DNA of 64,000 nt from Cinnamomum chago. Taxonomy: Eukaryota; Streptophyta; Magnoliopsida; Laurales; Lauraceae. The position numbers were made by a program, and so were the translations under genes. The stretch spans positions 127,261,001 through 127,325,000 of the forward strand of contig CP142453.1 of the NCBI GenBank assembly GCA_038049695.1, given 5' to 3'. The notes under the pieces are model-generated. The model ran no database searches and had not been told where the DNA came from. It saw only the letters and a program-made list of their open reading frames with translations. The stretch's first letter is position 1; each line of letters starts with the position of its first letter. Shown here piece by piece: positions 24,334 through 36,644 of this stretch.

Positions 24334-24837
24334 ATAGAAATAATGCTGCACTTTTTTTTTTCCTTCCAAAGTACCTGGGTATTCTATCCATAGGACTTTG
24401 TCTTTTATCTAAGACCTGTATTGCCTTTTGCCTCGTAGACCTCCATGCAAAGAAAAAAGAAAATGAAAACAAAAACAACCAAGAGTAGGGGATTGAGAAA
24501 ATTGACTCAAGATTCTGGATCTGTTCCATACATCAAATTTCTCCAGTTAATGAGAAATTTTGGATCTTCTATAGCAATGTCTACAATAGATTGAGCAGTG
24601 AGGACAAAAATTTCAAACCTATGCTTAAAACCTTGGTAAAAGACTGAACAAGGGCTCCCTAATAATGGACTAGGTAAAATTCATTCCATAGGATTTGAGC
24701 CCATCGATTTCTGACTTCAAAAGGGTGACCCAACTCCAATTGCAGTGTAATTTGAACCAGCATCAACAAAACTAGGGGGATTTCATAGATGGGCCCCACT
24801 AATGGATAGATCTGAATGACAAACATTTGATTATATC

Positions 24838-25392
24838 TGATGGGTCAGGCCCAAGTGACTCAGTCCACAATGACAGGTCAGGCCCAGAAGACCCGGTCCA
24901 CGATAGTGAGTCAGGCCTAAGTGACCCGAGTCCGTGGTAAGCCCAGGTCCAAATCCACCCATTAAAGGCCGGGTCCAGATCCACGAAGTAACGAAGTCAG
25001 CGCGTCGTTCCATCTACTTGCTTTTACCAAGTCCTGCGGAGGAGATCATACCTGCCTCGTCTGTTGTGGGGCGATTCGAAGACTCCGCCAGAATGGAGCA
25101 TCCGTTGCTGAAGAGTCGTCTCCATCTGTTAGGGGAAGACTATAAAACAAGGAGCCCCACCAGCACAGGGGGGGGGGGGGGGCAAGCAATTCTTATCCAG
25201 TCTTACACTATCATTGTATTCTTCTGACTTGTAAACCCCACCCCGGAGAAGTAAAATCACCAGTTTGAAGTTGACGTAGGTCGCACTGACCGAACCACTA
25301 TAAATTCCTTCTCTCTCTCTCTCCATTAATTTTCATATTATTTACTAATCACTTGACCGATGGTGCCCGAAAACCATTTTTTGGCATCATCA
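24838..25392 (+). repeat. Left LTR
   Basis: 555 bp, TG...CA ends. It holds a CT run close to the 3' end and a G run near 25170 that differs in length from the right copy. Confidence 0.9.
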
Positions 25393-25692
25393 GTTTGGCG
25401 CCGTCTGTGGGAATTGAAGAGAATTTCCTTTTTCCAAAGCTATGCTGATCACCACAAGGACAACAAGGCGACAAGATGGAAATCCCTTGCGGGAGGGCGA
25501 GGGTAATCCTTCACCGACTAACCCTGCACCGAACGCTCTTGCTCCATCTCCTCAACAAATGCTAGAGACCATGTAGCAGCTGGTAACGCAAAACCAGCAA
25601 ATACTGCAACTCATGCTTGCAGGGCAAGGAGGAGCACAGTTTGGTACGGTACCTCCGTAGGAAGTGCCGCGCCCGGAGCATCCGGCTGCTCC

Positions 25693-26544
25693 ATGCAGGG
25701 GAGCGCCTCGCCCGGGCGCCCATCCCCATGGTGCCCGGGGTCGAGGAGCTGCCCGACCCCATCCTCACCTAGGTGCCCATTCCCAGGGCGCCCAGGGTCG
25801 AGGAGCACACCTGGGCGCCCACGCCCAGGGCACCTCTGCTGGAGCTCCCCCTGTCACCCCGCACGGAGGACTCTAGGTCGACCCTCAAGGCCGCACACAT
25901 CTCAACGTGCCTCCACCCCCGGGTGGAGCCCCAGGAGGGTTGAATCGCGTGGACTTCCACCTCCTCCCTCTGCTTCCAATGATGAGGATCCTCATTTCCA
26001 GGAGGGGGGAAGTGAAAACCACAGCCTGGAAGATGAGAGTCATTTCCAAGGCCAGTCCAGAGAAGCCCCCAATCGTTGGGATGAGAAGATCAAGGAAATG
26101 CAAAATCAGATTGACAATGTCTTCAATGCCATGAAGGCACAGGTACCAAAAATAATTGATTACCTAGTACAACGGACGTACACACTGTTCAAACCCACCG
26201 TGGCGAACTACCCACTTCCTAAAAAGTTCAAAATGCCATCCGTGGAGACCTTTGATGGAACGAAGGATCCACTGGACCATCTGGAGACGTACAAAACCAA
26301 AATGCAGCTGCATAATATCCCTGACGAGATAATGTGCAGGGCGTTCCCAACTACATTGAAGGGTTCCGCTCGGCAGTGGTTTGCCAATCTCCCCCAAGCA
26401 TCCATAGCCACCTTTGGAGAGTTGAGCAAATCTTTTGTCTCACACTTTATCGGTGGGCACCGCCACACACCTGTTCAGCATAAACAGGAACGAGATGAGA
26501 GTCTGAGGAGTTACCTCACTCGTTTTAACAAGGAGGTCCTCTAA
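25693..26544 (+). pseudogene. Gag-like remnant of the LTR element
   Basis: The second half carries a Retrotrans_gag-type sequence, including SVETFDGTKDPLDHLETYKT, RAFPTTLKGSARQWFANLP and RDESLRSYLTRFNKEVL. The first part is Pro/Arg-rich and poor in recognisable structure. It is treated as a fossil part of the element at 24838-28759. Confidence 0.7.
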
Positions 26545-26728
26545 GTCGAGGAGCCCAATGACAAAATCACCATGACCGCCTTTTTGGGAGGCCTCCGTTC
26601 ATCCAGTTTCCTCTTTTCAGTAACGAAGAGACCACCAAAGAGCATGCCAGAACTATTGGCAAAAGCTCAAAAATATATGAATGCTGAGGAAATCAATAGG
26701 TCCAGGAGAGTTGAATCATCTCGTGGAT

Positions 26729-27117
26729 CGCCAAAAGCTTGACCTGCCTCTGCACTGTTTTTAAACAGGCAGTCTATCTCCAGCTTAGCGGCTCTCTTGT
26801 GGGTCGCCAAAAAGCTTTGCCTCTGCACTGTTCTTAAACAGGCAGCCTATATATCCAGCTTAGCGGCTCTCTCGCGGGTCGCCAAAAAAGCTTGGCCTTT
26901 GCACTGTTCTCAAACAGGCAGCCTATCTCCAGCTTAGCGGCTCTCTCGCGGGTCGCAAAAAAAAGCTTGGCCTCTGCACTGTTCTCAAACAGGCAGCCTA
27001 TCTCCAGCTTAGCGGCTCTCTCGCGGGTCGCAAAAAAAAAGCTTGGCCTACCTCTGCACTGTTCTCAAACAGGCAACCTATCGCCAGCTTAGCGGCTCTC
27101 TCATGGGGCGCCAAAAG
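26729..27117 (+). repeat. Five tandem copies, about 73-77 bp, inside the LTR element
   Basis: Each unit contains AAAGCTTGGCCTCTGCACTG, then TTCTCAAACAGGCAGCCTAT, CTCCAGCTTAGCGGCTCTCT and a CGCGGGTCGC-type junction. Copies differ by a few bases and by the length of an A run. Tandem repeats downstream of gag are known in several plant gypsy lineages. Confidence 0.88.
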
Positions 27118-28214
27118 CACGGTCTCAGAAGGCAGGATCTTGAAACTCAGGTCATCTGCAACCGGAAGGACTACATTAAATTAGCGTACCCAACTGTCTG
27201 GCCGCCCAAATGAGCCAACCCAGCATCGATGGGGGCACCAAACCCCCCTTGCTCGCCCAAATGAGCCAAACCAGCGCCTGGGGCGCCCGGGCTGGCGTCT
27301 CGGCCTCCGTCGTGTGCAGCACCTGGCTGGGTGCCCCGTCTCCTCCCATCGCCCAAAGCAGCTCCGCCCGCAGCAGAGCAGCCCGTTGCAGCAAGCTGGC
27401 CAAGCGCAGCAGCGCCAGGGGCGCCGCCCGCCGCAGCAGGTTGCCCACGCGCAGCGACGCTCACAGCAGCAGGGGACGCCCTGTCCATCGTCCGACGCCT
27501 GCAGCCCTCCACCTGCAGCAGTAGCCGTGCTTGCACCAGGGCGCCCCGCCCTCCATCGCGAGCAGCACGCCCTCTCCATGTGCTCGCCCACAAAAAAAAA
27601 ACGAAAAGTACCCCATAGGCGCCCCTGCCCATGGTTCATCCAAGCGCCTCGGGCGGCGTACACGCTTCAAAAGCATAATATCCAAAATAAACAGACTTGC
27701 AAATCCACTCCTCGTCACTGCCATTAATAGCATTTATCACTTTTAGAACATCTGAGGAGCTTGAATCTTATTTTTAGGGCCTTATGGGCGAGGAGTGGCG
27801 AACATAAAGAGACGTTGCCAGATCATACAAAAGAGGACAAGTACAAGGCCCACATCACATGCTGCACACTTTCGTGAAGATCAAACAAGCTCCCAGCGCC
27901 CAGCGCCCGCGCCCGCGCTCCTCGCCTGCGCCTGCGCTAGCACTCCTCGCCCGCGCCCTCGCCCATCGCTCCCAGCGCCCAACCAAATCCACTCCAGCAG
28001 CACGCCCAGCAAATCCTGGGGCGCCGCCGTCCGTCATGCGCAGCACGCCCAGCAACAGTTGTGGTTGCCCTCTTTTTTTTTTTTTTCTTTGAACAAGAAG
28101 AAGATGAATGACCTCAAGAAAGGATGAGTAATTTCAAGGGAGAATGAAGAAAGCCTGATATTCAAAATGCCTCACTTTCAAAGTTTCCTTTGGCGCGAGG
28201 CATTGGGGGGCAAA

Positions 28215-28759
28215 TGATGGGTCAGGCCCAAGTGACTCAGTCCACAATGACATGTCAGGCCCAAAAGACCTGGTCCACGATAGTGAGTCAGGCCTAAGTG
28301 ACCCGAGTCCGTGGTAAGCCCAGGTCCAAATCCACCCATTAAAGGCCGGGTCCAGATCCACGAAGTAACGAAGTCAGCGCGTCGTTCCATCTACTTGCTT
28401 TTACCAAGTCTTGCGGAGGAGATCATACCTGCCTCGTCTGTTGGGGGCGGTTCGAAGACTCCGCCAGAATGGAGCGTCCGTTGCTGAAGAGTCGTCCCCA
28501 TCTGTTAGGGGAAGACTATAAAACAAGGAGCCCCACCAGTACTGGGGGGCAAGCAATTCTTATCCAGTCTTACACTATCATTGTATTCTTCTGACTTGTA
28601 AACCCCACCTCGGAGAAGTAAAATCACCAGTTTGAAGTGGACGTAGGTCGCACTGACCGAACCACTATAAATTCTCTCTCTCTCTCTCTCCATTAATTTT
28701 CACATTATTTACTAATCACTTGACCGGTGGTGCCCGAAAACCATTTTTTGGCATCATCA
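28215..28759 (+). repeat. Right LTR
   Basis: 545 bp, same ends as the left LTR. The two copies are clearly alike along their whole length, with scattered substitutions and length changes in the G and CT runs. Confidence 0.9.
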
Positions 28760-28974
28760 GTATCAATGCAGATGCATACCTGTCTGGCTGTCTCCACCAG
28801 GAATTGCATCCACCTTTGTTTAGGGTCTTCATGTTCTTTGCTGTACTCTTTCCATACTCGTTTTGTAGGTTATGATCAGTCAAAGAAGCTTTTTGTGGGG
28901 CATCTCTAAACTGTGGGAGAGACTCCCATATGAGGGAGGTATTTTGTGCTAACTGACTAGATGTGTCTTGTGTG

Positions 28975-29696
28975 TAGGGTTGCATAGTCATACTGTACCC
29001 TGGCCTAGGTATAGGCCGTTTCTAAATAACGGTTCCGATTTTGAAGACGGTTTTGATTCGTAATCTGTTTTGTTGGTTCAAACCCTATTCCTATAGAAAA
29101 ATTCAGATTCGGTTCCGGAACCGATTCCACCTAAAGAACTGGATCTAGTTTCAAAATTGGTCCTGACTTCTTTTCAATTTTTTTAATTTTTGTAAAATTA
29201 AGTAGATCATTCAACTTATAACAGTACATCAAGTCTATTACCTCCAACATTATATATACAAATGTAAAAAAAAAAAAGAGTTTATTTCGAGGTACAACTT
29301 GCAATATCAAAGACTCATACTATGGGTCCTAGGTCCATGAGTTGGAACCTATATGGATCCGGAACCGGACCCATATATCAATAAGAACCTAAATTATAGG
29401 TTCCGGACCCGTTTATGAATCGGAACCTAAAATAGGTTTCAGGTTTGGGTTTTTCGAGTTGGAACTTTTGGGCTATTAGATACCCGTTTGTAATACCAAG
29501 GAGTAACTCAGTTGGCCTAGGACCACGGTTTGCACCGGAGGTTGTAGGTTCGAAATTGCACTACCACACTGTGGCTACAAGGGAGTTTACCCGGCTTCCC
29601 TCTGGGCTCGGAGGGATTAGTCCAGCCCAAAGGGTTGGGAACCCTCCAATAGCATAAAAAAAAAAAAAAAAAAAAAGATACCCGTTTGCAACCCTA
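28975..29696. mobile_element. Non-autonomous hAT element carrying a nested SINE
   Basis: The ends TAGGGTTGCA and TGCAACCCTA are a perfect 10-bp inverted repeat. CTTGTGTG lies directly on both sides (28967-28974 and 29697-29704), a perfect 8-bp target duplication as made by hAT transposases. The body is made of GGTTCCGGAACCG-type motifs and encodes nothing recognisable. Without the SINE at 29491-29675 and one copy of its duplication, it would be about 524 bp, similar to the hAT element at 23874-24333. Confidence 0.9.
29491..29675 (+). mobile_element. tRNA-derived SINE nested in a hAT element
   Basis: A-box-like GAGTAACTCAGTTGGCCTAG and B-box-like GTAGGTTCGAAATTGCAC stand near the 5' end; the 3' end is an A run of about 20. 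The 13 bp AGATACCCGTTTG precede it (29478-29490) and directly follow the A run (29676-29688), a perfect target duplication. The body is the same family as the copy at 47882-48054. Confidence 0.92.
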
Positions 29697-29704
29697 CTTG
29701 TGTG

Positions 29705-31970
29705 GTGTCCTTGACTTCAATGTGAGAATGTGGATCTAAACAGTTCAGGTTGAGACCACTGATCTCGTCAGCTAGGTGGTGTCCTAAAAAATCTCACCAT
29801 TGAATGAGGTCTACAAGTTTACATCCAAATAGTTTTTTGGTGAAATCTTAAGAGTGTTCGATTAAGAATGGCCCTTGGACCCCCAGCCCAGTTCCACATG
29901 TATAAACTACTGTCCGAAACTCACCTCAGATGCTGATCTAGAATCAAACCAGGGGTAGTTATCAATAGGGATCAGAAAATGGTCCATACCTGGATTCCCC
30001 AAGTTGGTTTAATCGGATAATTGGGGCCAATTACAGCTTATGTGTGTACTTGTGAAGAATTAACAAGTAGGTTTATTCCTGGTAGGTTAACAATGATATT
30101 CAATCTTTTGAAAATCACAGCAAGTTAAAGAAATGATGTTTTTCGCATAATATTATCAAAATTGAATGTTATGAGATTATCAAAACCTCCCCATTTGGAA
30201 AAAAAGGAAAGCGCAGGTTCTTATTTCCTAAGATATCATCATCAAAACCTTGTCCCAAGTATGTTGGGGTATTTCCATAGATATATGTAAATTAAAAATA
30301 CTTTTAGTTTCAACAATAACCCCTTAAGTGAACTAATGGTCAAGATGGAAGAAGAATAACCTAGATTCAACATGGGCAGCTAGATTCTTCCTGCCTCTAT
30401 TCTTCTCTTTAGGACTCTGTTTATCCCAGTTGAGGACCCTCAATCAACACAATGGGACATAGAATTGAAGAAAAATTTCTCTAGATTCCACGTATGAAGA
30501 TTCATATTAATAAATGCTTTTTATCTGTGGACCAAAAGAAAGTTGATGTTCTAGTCTGAAAATTGTTCTGAGGTATCTCCAATCCATGATAGATCCTGCA
30601 AGATCAACATTATTGATCACCTTAGAATAAGGCCCACATGTATGCAATTGCTTATTTATAAGCAATCATCTATTTGATTACCAACTAATAGGTACCCACT
30701 GACGGCTTGTTAATTAGGCCACTTCACTAAGTAAAGTGGAGTTAAGTAAAGTCAACTTTCACCAAACGAGAAAAGACTGTGTCATATCGAAAGTATAAAA
30801 TCTCAAAATTCTCTCAATCAATTTTTAAAAAAATAATAAAAAAACATGTCAGACCACTATAAGACAAAAATCCATCTACTTTTTACCCAAAAGTAAAAGG
30901 GATTCCTTATCAAGCCACTAAAAATAAATTTTCATTGTATTATAATTCGCTTCACTTCACTTCACCCTACAAGTTAGGGGTTGATAGAGTGAAGCAGAAA
31001 AAACTCAAACATGATCCTATCACTATGAATGCTGATGGTTTTTGAAACATAATAGAGATTGATTCATTGAGCTACTTGAGTTATGTGATATGGACCCATC
31101 ATCATCTAAGGGCCTTTGTCTCAATTTGGGACCCATCATCATCTAAGGGCCTTTGTCTCAATTTGGGGCCATGCTCTAATATGGCTTCTTCAAAGATTGC
31201 ATTGTTCTTCCGCTGGCTCATTTCTCCATATTATAGACAGGTCCAATCATAATAACTCTAAGATCATAACTGTACAGACGCTTGTACAAATTCTTGAAAA
31301 AACTGAAGGATGGGTCATTTGTTTGATCACTCTTTTGTTTTGGGAGTAGCGGTTAAAAAACTTGTATGCTTTTCTGTTTAAATATGAAAGTGGATATGAT
31401 ACTCTGATGTCCCCTTGTTTATCCTTTCCCTTCTCTATATGATATTAAATGCTATTTTTGGGTAATGATCTTCCAATCTCTATTGAATTCTAAAATGTCA
31501 CAAGGGAACGACGTTTCATTCATTTCATCTTTTATTGCATCCAACAACTGAATAGGAGAGGAATATCAACGTGTAAGAGCATCCCATATGTCTTACATGC
31601 AGCGATTCTTCTCAAAAGGGTTGGTGTCAATATCCAACAAGGGATATGCTCTGAGAAGTGAGACCCATACCAAAAGGACAATGGTAAAGGACATGATAAC
31701 CCAACAAGAAAAATGAATGTAAGGATGTGGTGATAAGGTGATTGAAGTTTTCTTCTTATTCTAGAACAACGTCTGCGTTCAAACAAGAACATAACCAATC
31801 GAGTCACGTACACAAACAGCAAATCAAACCAAAATAGTGATCAAGTGACCCCAAAAGCCACGCACACTACACCTGCTTCCACAAGCATAAGCACGAGTGA
31901 TCACCATCACTGTGGGCCATCCATCTCTACTATAAGATGGATTCTCAACCACCATTCTTGAGCAGAAGCA
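29705..31970. other. Intergenic region upstream of the chitinase gene
   Basis: No gene recognised. It includes a 38-bp tandem duplication at 31092-31168 and AT-rich sequence. The last few hundred bases are the expected promoter of the chitinase. Confidence 0.5.
31092..31168. repeat. 38-bp tandem duplication
   Basis: GACCCATCATCATCTAAGGG followed by CCTTTGTCTCAATTTGGG occurs twice head to tail with almost no difference, so the duplication is young. Intergenic. Confidence 0.9.
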
Positions 31971-31974
31971 TCCC

Positions 31975-31981
31975 TATAAAA
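31975..31981 (+). promoter_or_regulatory. TATA box of the chitinase gene
   Basis: TATAAAA, in the context CCCTATAAAACTTG, lies 89 bases before the chitinase ATG, which puts a start site near 32005-32012 and gives a 5' leader of about 60 bases. Confidence 0.65.
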
Positions 31982-32063
31982 CTTGTACCTTCTCTTTCCA
32001 AAGGTGTGGTGGATATCACTTACTAAAGAGTCTGTGGTTCAAGGGCAGCATTTGCACAAGTAG

Positions 32064-32969
<906 letters not shown>

Positions 32970-34886
32970 CTGCCCCATGTTCATTTTCAATCTTTCAAAT
33001 GCTCTATCCATCTATCTCTGTGTGCATCTTGTACCCTACTACACTTTCTATGTACTGTGATAATATCATCCACACATGAATATATTAAGACTCCCTCACT
33101 CTCTTTATGTGTGTATCCCGAAATATGGATAATTAAGAACATCACACACAGCACTGTTAAAAACTAATGCTCCTCGGGTTATACTTCGTGATCTTGTTCA
33201 CCAGAGTGTAAGTGTCACTCTTATACTTTATCTGGAATTAAGTGTCACTCTTCTGTGTGTGTGTGTCTCTCTCTGTAGTGACTTGGAACATTTAAGGGCA
33301 AAGACGACTTTTAGAAAGGCTCTTGGAGAGAAGGAATAGGGAAAAAATGTTTTTAATGAAAATAGTTTGGTCCAGCTATATTTTATATCGTAGTGATATT
33401 TTCAATTTAGCATAGTGGCCATGGCCGCCATACTCGATATATTAACCACTACTATGTAGTGGCCAATATCTTGTTCCATGATAACCGCTATTATTAGTTA
33501 CCTTTCAAAAAAAAAAAAAAGCTTTTATCATTTATTTTAAATGCATTTCATCTGTTGAATAATCCAAGGAGCTTTCAATTAGGAAAATAACCTTGTTTTT
33601 TAATTCTTTGCACTTGACCATTTGTTGGCCACCAAGCATATATCATGCAATACTTCGAATGTGAGGATAATATGGTCCATTCTGTATTTTTGGTATATTG
33701 CCCATACGAGCGGCTGTCCTAAGATCTGGTATTTGCCTTTGAACGGCCGGGATTTAAATATTTCTTGCTAAGGTGCTTGTATAATAAAAGTGTGATGTCC
33801 TATGGATGTGCAATATCACAAGGCCTTACGATATCATAGGAACAATTCTATAGGAATTTATTAAACTTCAACCATTGACCAACCAGAATCAGGTCTTGGG
33901 CGGCTCTACTCGTAAAATCCCTGTATTTTATAAAACAATGGTGATCCATCTTGTGTGAATGCAATACACAGTCAACATTTTTTTGTGAGATAGGACCTCT
34001 ACCTAAATGTGTCATATCAATAGTACCAGATGAATCAGTTGCCGAAATCCAAATTGATTTTGTACCCTCTTGTCCACCTTAGTCCCAGCCAAACATGTGC
34101 TGGTAGCAAAAAGGCCGCATTGCTTACCAATTCCCACTTCCACTTGCAGCCATATGCTTCATCATCAAGGGTCTGTCTTTCCTTTACTCTTTTCCAAAGC
34201 TAATACAACTGTTCAATCAATGGAAATGCAAATGCATTATTGAACTAGTACTGCTGCTACTACTGTTGAAGAGAATCTGCAACCTTTGCTTCTCCCCATA
34301 AAACACTTCTTTTTCCTAAACCAAGAAAAGAATCAATCAACTAAAGCAATGACAGAAGGATCAGAGGCCTGACAGTCAGATGATATCCACGCCCACCCAT
34401 GAAATCATGTCAGCTGAATCTCCTGTTTTCAGATAGCCAGATAAAATAGTCTGAAATATTAATACCATCTCTTCTTTGAGAATTGCCTTTATAACTTCAA
34501 AATTGAAGGGCTTGTATTCCCCATTTGCAAACATGTAATTTGGAAAAATGCTATTGTTCCATTCCAAACTCAAACCTTGTTATACCAATCAGATGTATTG
34601 TAGAATGATCAATTCACATCTTCCATCATTATCGTCAATTTGGGTTGGCTGAGTGCTACTTTTTAATCAGTTAAATTAAAAAACCACAGTACAATTTGGC
34701 AAGTTTAGCAGCATGCATAGCTGACAAAACCCTCTTACTCCAAGTTTGAGAATGGCACATGCCAAAAATAGATGTTAGTGGGAGGAAAACTGAAGCCAGC
34801 CATCAGCAAATTCGAACCCTATCCCAGCGCAAATCCAATTCATGTAAAACTTGGAATGGACTATTGGAATTGATTTTCAACTTAAT
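32970..34886. other. Intergenic region between chitinase and PPR gene
   Basis: The chitinase 3' UTR lies at the left (an AATATATT stretch near 33078 is the nearest polyadenylation-like signal). The PPR gene's 3' UTR should lie at the right, since that gene reads leftward. Between them there is AT-rich sequence with no recognised gene. Confidence 0.5.
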
Positions 34887-36644
34887 TTACCAGAAATCTC
34901 CACATGTGCAGCTACCATTCTCAAACCTGTGGTACCTGTTCACATCCCTCACAACAATCTCCCTCTCCAACACCCTGCTCATGTACTTGAAGGCCTCATG
35001 GCAGTCCCTACAAATTCTCAGGTTCTTAACCACTCTAAGAGCCTTTCCTGGCGGTGCCGAACCGCTCACCACCCCAAATGCCACTGCCAGCTTCTCACTG
35101 TGATACCAAAGCACCTCCCTTTTCTCAGCTTCCTCTACCTCATGTAAAACCACCTCTGATGCCTCCACATATCCCAATTTAGCAATCTCCTCCATCAATT
35201 CTGCCAACTTGGTGTAAATCTCCGCTGCCCTTTCATGCCTCCGGTCTCCAGCCATGAACACATGCACTTCTCCACGCACTTCAATCCAGCTTCTCCCACC
35301 CTCTTTCCTCACCCCTCTCTCTTTCATCAGTGTCCTCACTTGGGCCATCTCTGACCATCTACCTGCCGCTGCGTGGATGTTTGAGAGCATGACATAGGCT
35401 GAATCATCGCGTGGGTTATGGTCTAGGAGCCGCCGGCCCACTGTCCTGCCCAAGTTGGGCACGCCATGGACTGCACAAGCAGTGAGCAGGGTTCGCCACA
35501 CTGCGGTGTCCGGTTCAAATGGCATTGTCTGTACAAGATGCTCGGCCTCCTCAAGCCGGCCAACACGGGCCATTGCACCCACCACACACGTGTAATGCTC
35601 GAGCCCCGGTGCCACCCCGAAATCACTGCTCATAGAGTGGAGCCACCGGTCTGCTTCAGTGACCGAGCCCGAGTTGCTAAATGCAGTAAGTATGGCAAGA
35701 AAGCTGAGCTCGTCCGCAACCAAACCATAGTCAGCCATTCTATCAAACAGTTGGAATGCAGAAGTAGAATCCCCCTGTTGAGCATAAGCTGCCATCATGG
35801 CATTGCATCCGACAATGTTTGCTCCTGGAAGCATTCCATCAAACACCTTCCGCGCATCCAAAACAAGACCCGACTTGCCATACGCGTCGACCAACGCAGT
35901 GGCCACCACCAAATTCGATTCGAGCCCTGCAGCGACGGCGTGGGCGTGGAGAACCCGGCATTGCTCCAGCGCGGCTGATTCCGCAGCAGCGCGCAGTACC
36001 CCGGACACACTGTACATGGTGGAGGCGACGCCGGCAGACCTCATGTCGGAGAAAAGAGAGACGGCATCGGCGGGGCGGGAATTCTGCGCGAGGGCGACGA
36101 TGGCTGCGGAGTAGCAGACCTCGTCCCGGTGGGGAATTTCGTCGAATGCCTGGCGGGCGTGGTCGGGGAGGCCGAGTTTGGAGTAGAGGTGGACGAGGGC
36201 GGAGCCGGAGAAGGGGAGGGAGGAGAGGGAGAGCTTGAGGGCGAGGGAGTGGAGCTGGAGGCCGGCGGGGAGGAGGGAGGGGGCGGAGGCGCAGGTTTTG
36301 AGGAGGGAGGCTAACGTGCGCTGGTTGGGGAGGACGGGGTGGTGAAGCATGGAGAGGAAGAGGCGGAGGGAGAGGAGAGGGGTGCCGGCGAAGGCGGAGA
36401 TGATGGCGGTCCATGAGACGACGTTGGGGGATGGGATCCGGCGGAAGACGAGGAGGGCGTCGGAGAGGGTGGAAGGCGTCTTGGAGTAGAGGGTGATGAG
36501 GTTGTTGAAGAAGGAACGGTCCTTGAGGGCCATCTTGATGGCCCACGCGTGGGCCACACGGGCATCGGTGGGGCCTACCAATCGGACGGATGGCGATGAG
36601 TCTTGCACTATCGGGCATGATAGAGGAAGTGGGGCTGATAGCAT
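34887..36644 (-). CDS. PLS-class pentatricopeptide repeat protein with DYW deaminase domain (ends DFW)
   Basis: Intronless, 585 residues, usual for this family. Tandem PPR motifs fill about residues 40-400, for example ARKVFDGM, NIVGCNAMMAAYAQQGDSTS and EHYTCVVGAMARVGRLEEAE. E and E+ motifs follow (WRTLLTACAVHG, YVMLSNIHAAAGRWSE, GRSWIEV). The DYW domain closes the protein: HSEKLAVAFG with the zinc/catalytic pair His515 and Glu517, CRDC at 545-548, and a second metal site with His572 and the CTC cysteines 579 and 581. The final triplet is DFW instead of DYW, a known tolerated variant. Such proteins bind specific organellar transcripts and convert C to U. A plastid or mitochondrial location is expected, but the N-terminus (MLSAPLPLSCPIVQDS) does not tell which. 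The editing target cannot be read from the sequence. The start is the first ATG of the frame. Confidence 0.95.
   Translation of the reverse strand: MLSAPLPLSCPIVQDSSPSVRLVGPTDARVAHAWAIKMALKDRSFFNNLITLYSKTPSTLSDALLVFRRIPSPNVVSWTAIISAFAGTPLLSLRLFLSMLHHPVLPNQRTLASLLKTCASAPSLLPAGLQLHSLALKLSLSSLPFSGSALVHLYSKLGLPDHARQAFDEIPHRDEVCYSAAIVALAQNSRPADAVSLFSDMRSAGVASTMYSVSGVLRAAAESAALEQCRVLHAHAVAAGLESNLVVATALVDAYGKSGLVLDARKVFDGMLPGANIVGCNAMMAAYAQQGDSTSAFQLFDRMADYGLVADELSFLAILTAFSNSGSVTEADRWLHSMSSDFGVAPGLEHYTCVVGAMARVGRLEEAEHLVQTMPFEPDTAVWRTLLTACAVHGVPNLGRTVGRRLLDHNPRDDSAYVMLSNIHAAAGRWSEMAQVRTLMKERGVRKEGGRSWIEVRGEVHVFMAGDRRHERAAEIYTKLAELMEEIAKLGYVEASEVVLHEVEEAEKREVLWYHSEKLAVAFGVVSGSAPPGKALRVVKNLRICRDCHEAFKYMSRVLEREIVVRDVNRYHRFENGSCTCGDFW

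Larger units (their letters stand above)
24838..28759 (+). mobile_element. Ty3/gypsy-type LTR retrotransposon, incomplete and non-autonomous
   Basis: Two direct repeats, 24838-25392 and 28215-28759, begin TGATGGGTCAGGCC and end GGCATCATCA. The flanks ATATC and GTATC are a probable 5-bp target duplication with one change. After the left LTR comes a primer-binding-site-like TTGGCGCCGTCTGTGGGA, as in plant Tat-related gypsy elements; before the right LTR is a G-rich tract, TTGGGGGGCAAA. The roughly 2.8-kb inside holds a gag-like region, a tandem-repeat block and a very GC-rich stretch. No protease, reverse transcriptase, RNase H or integrase was seen, so it is a fossil that depended on another element. 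The LTRs differ at about 2-3 percent of positions, suggesting insertion roughly one to a few million years ago, depending on the assumed rate. Confidence 0.9.

Noticed and set aside
27171-28127. Long Ala/Arg/Pro-rich open frames on both strands
   Set aside because: They lie in the very GC-rich inside of the LTR element, overlap each other in all frames and carry no domain.
29491-29560. A functional tRNA gene suggested by the A and B boxes
   Set aside because: No cloverleaf with paired acceptor stem can be drawn; the A tail and target duplication mark it as a SINE.
35466-36618. Several long open frames on both strands over the PPR gene
   Set aside because: They are shadows of the GC-rich PPR coding sequence in other frames, Arg/Pro- or Gly-rich and without domains.
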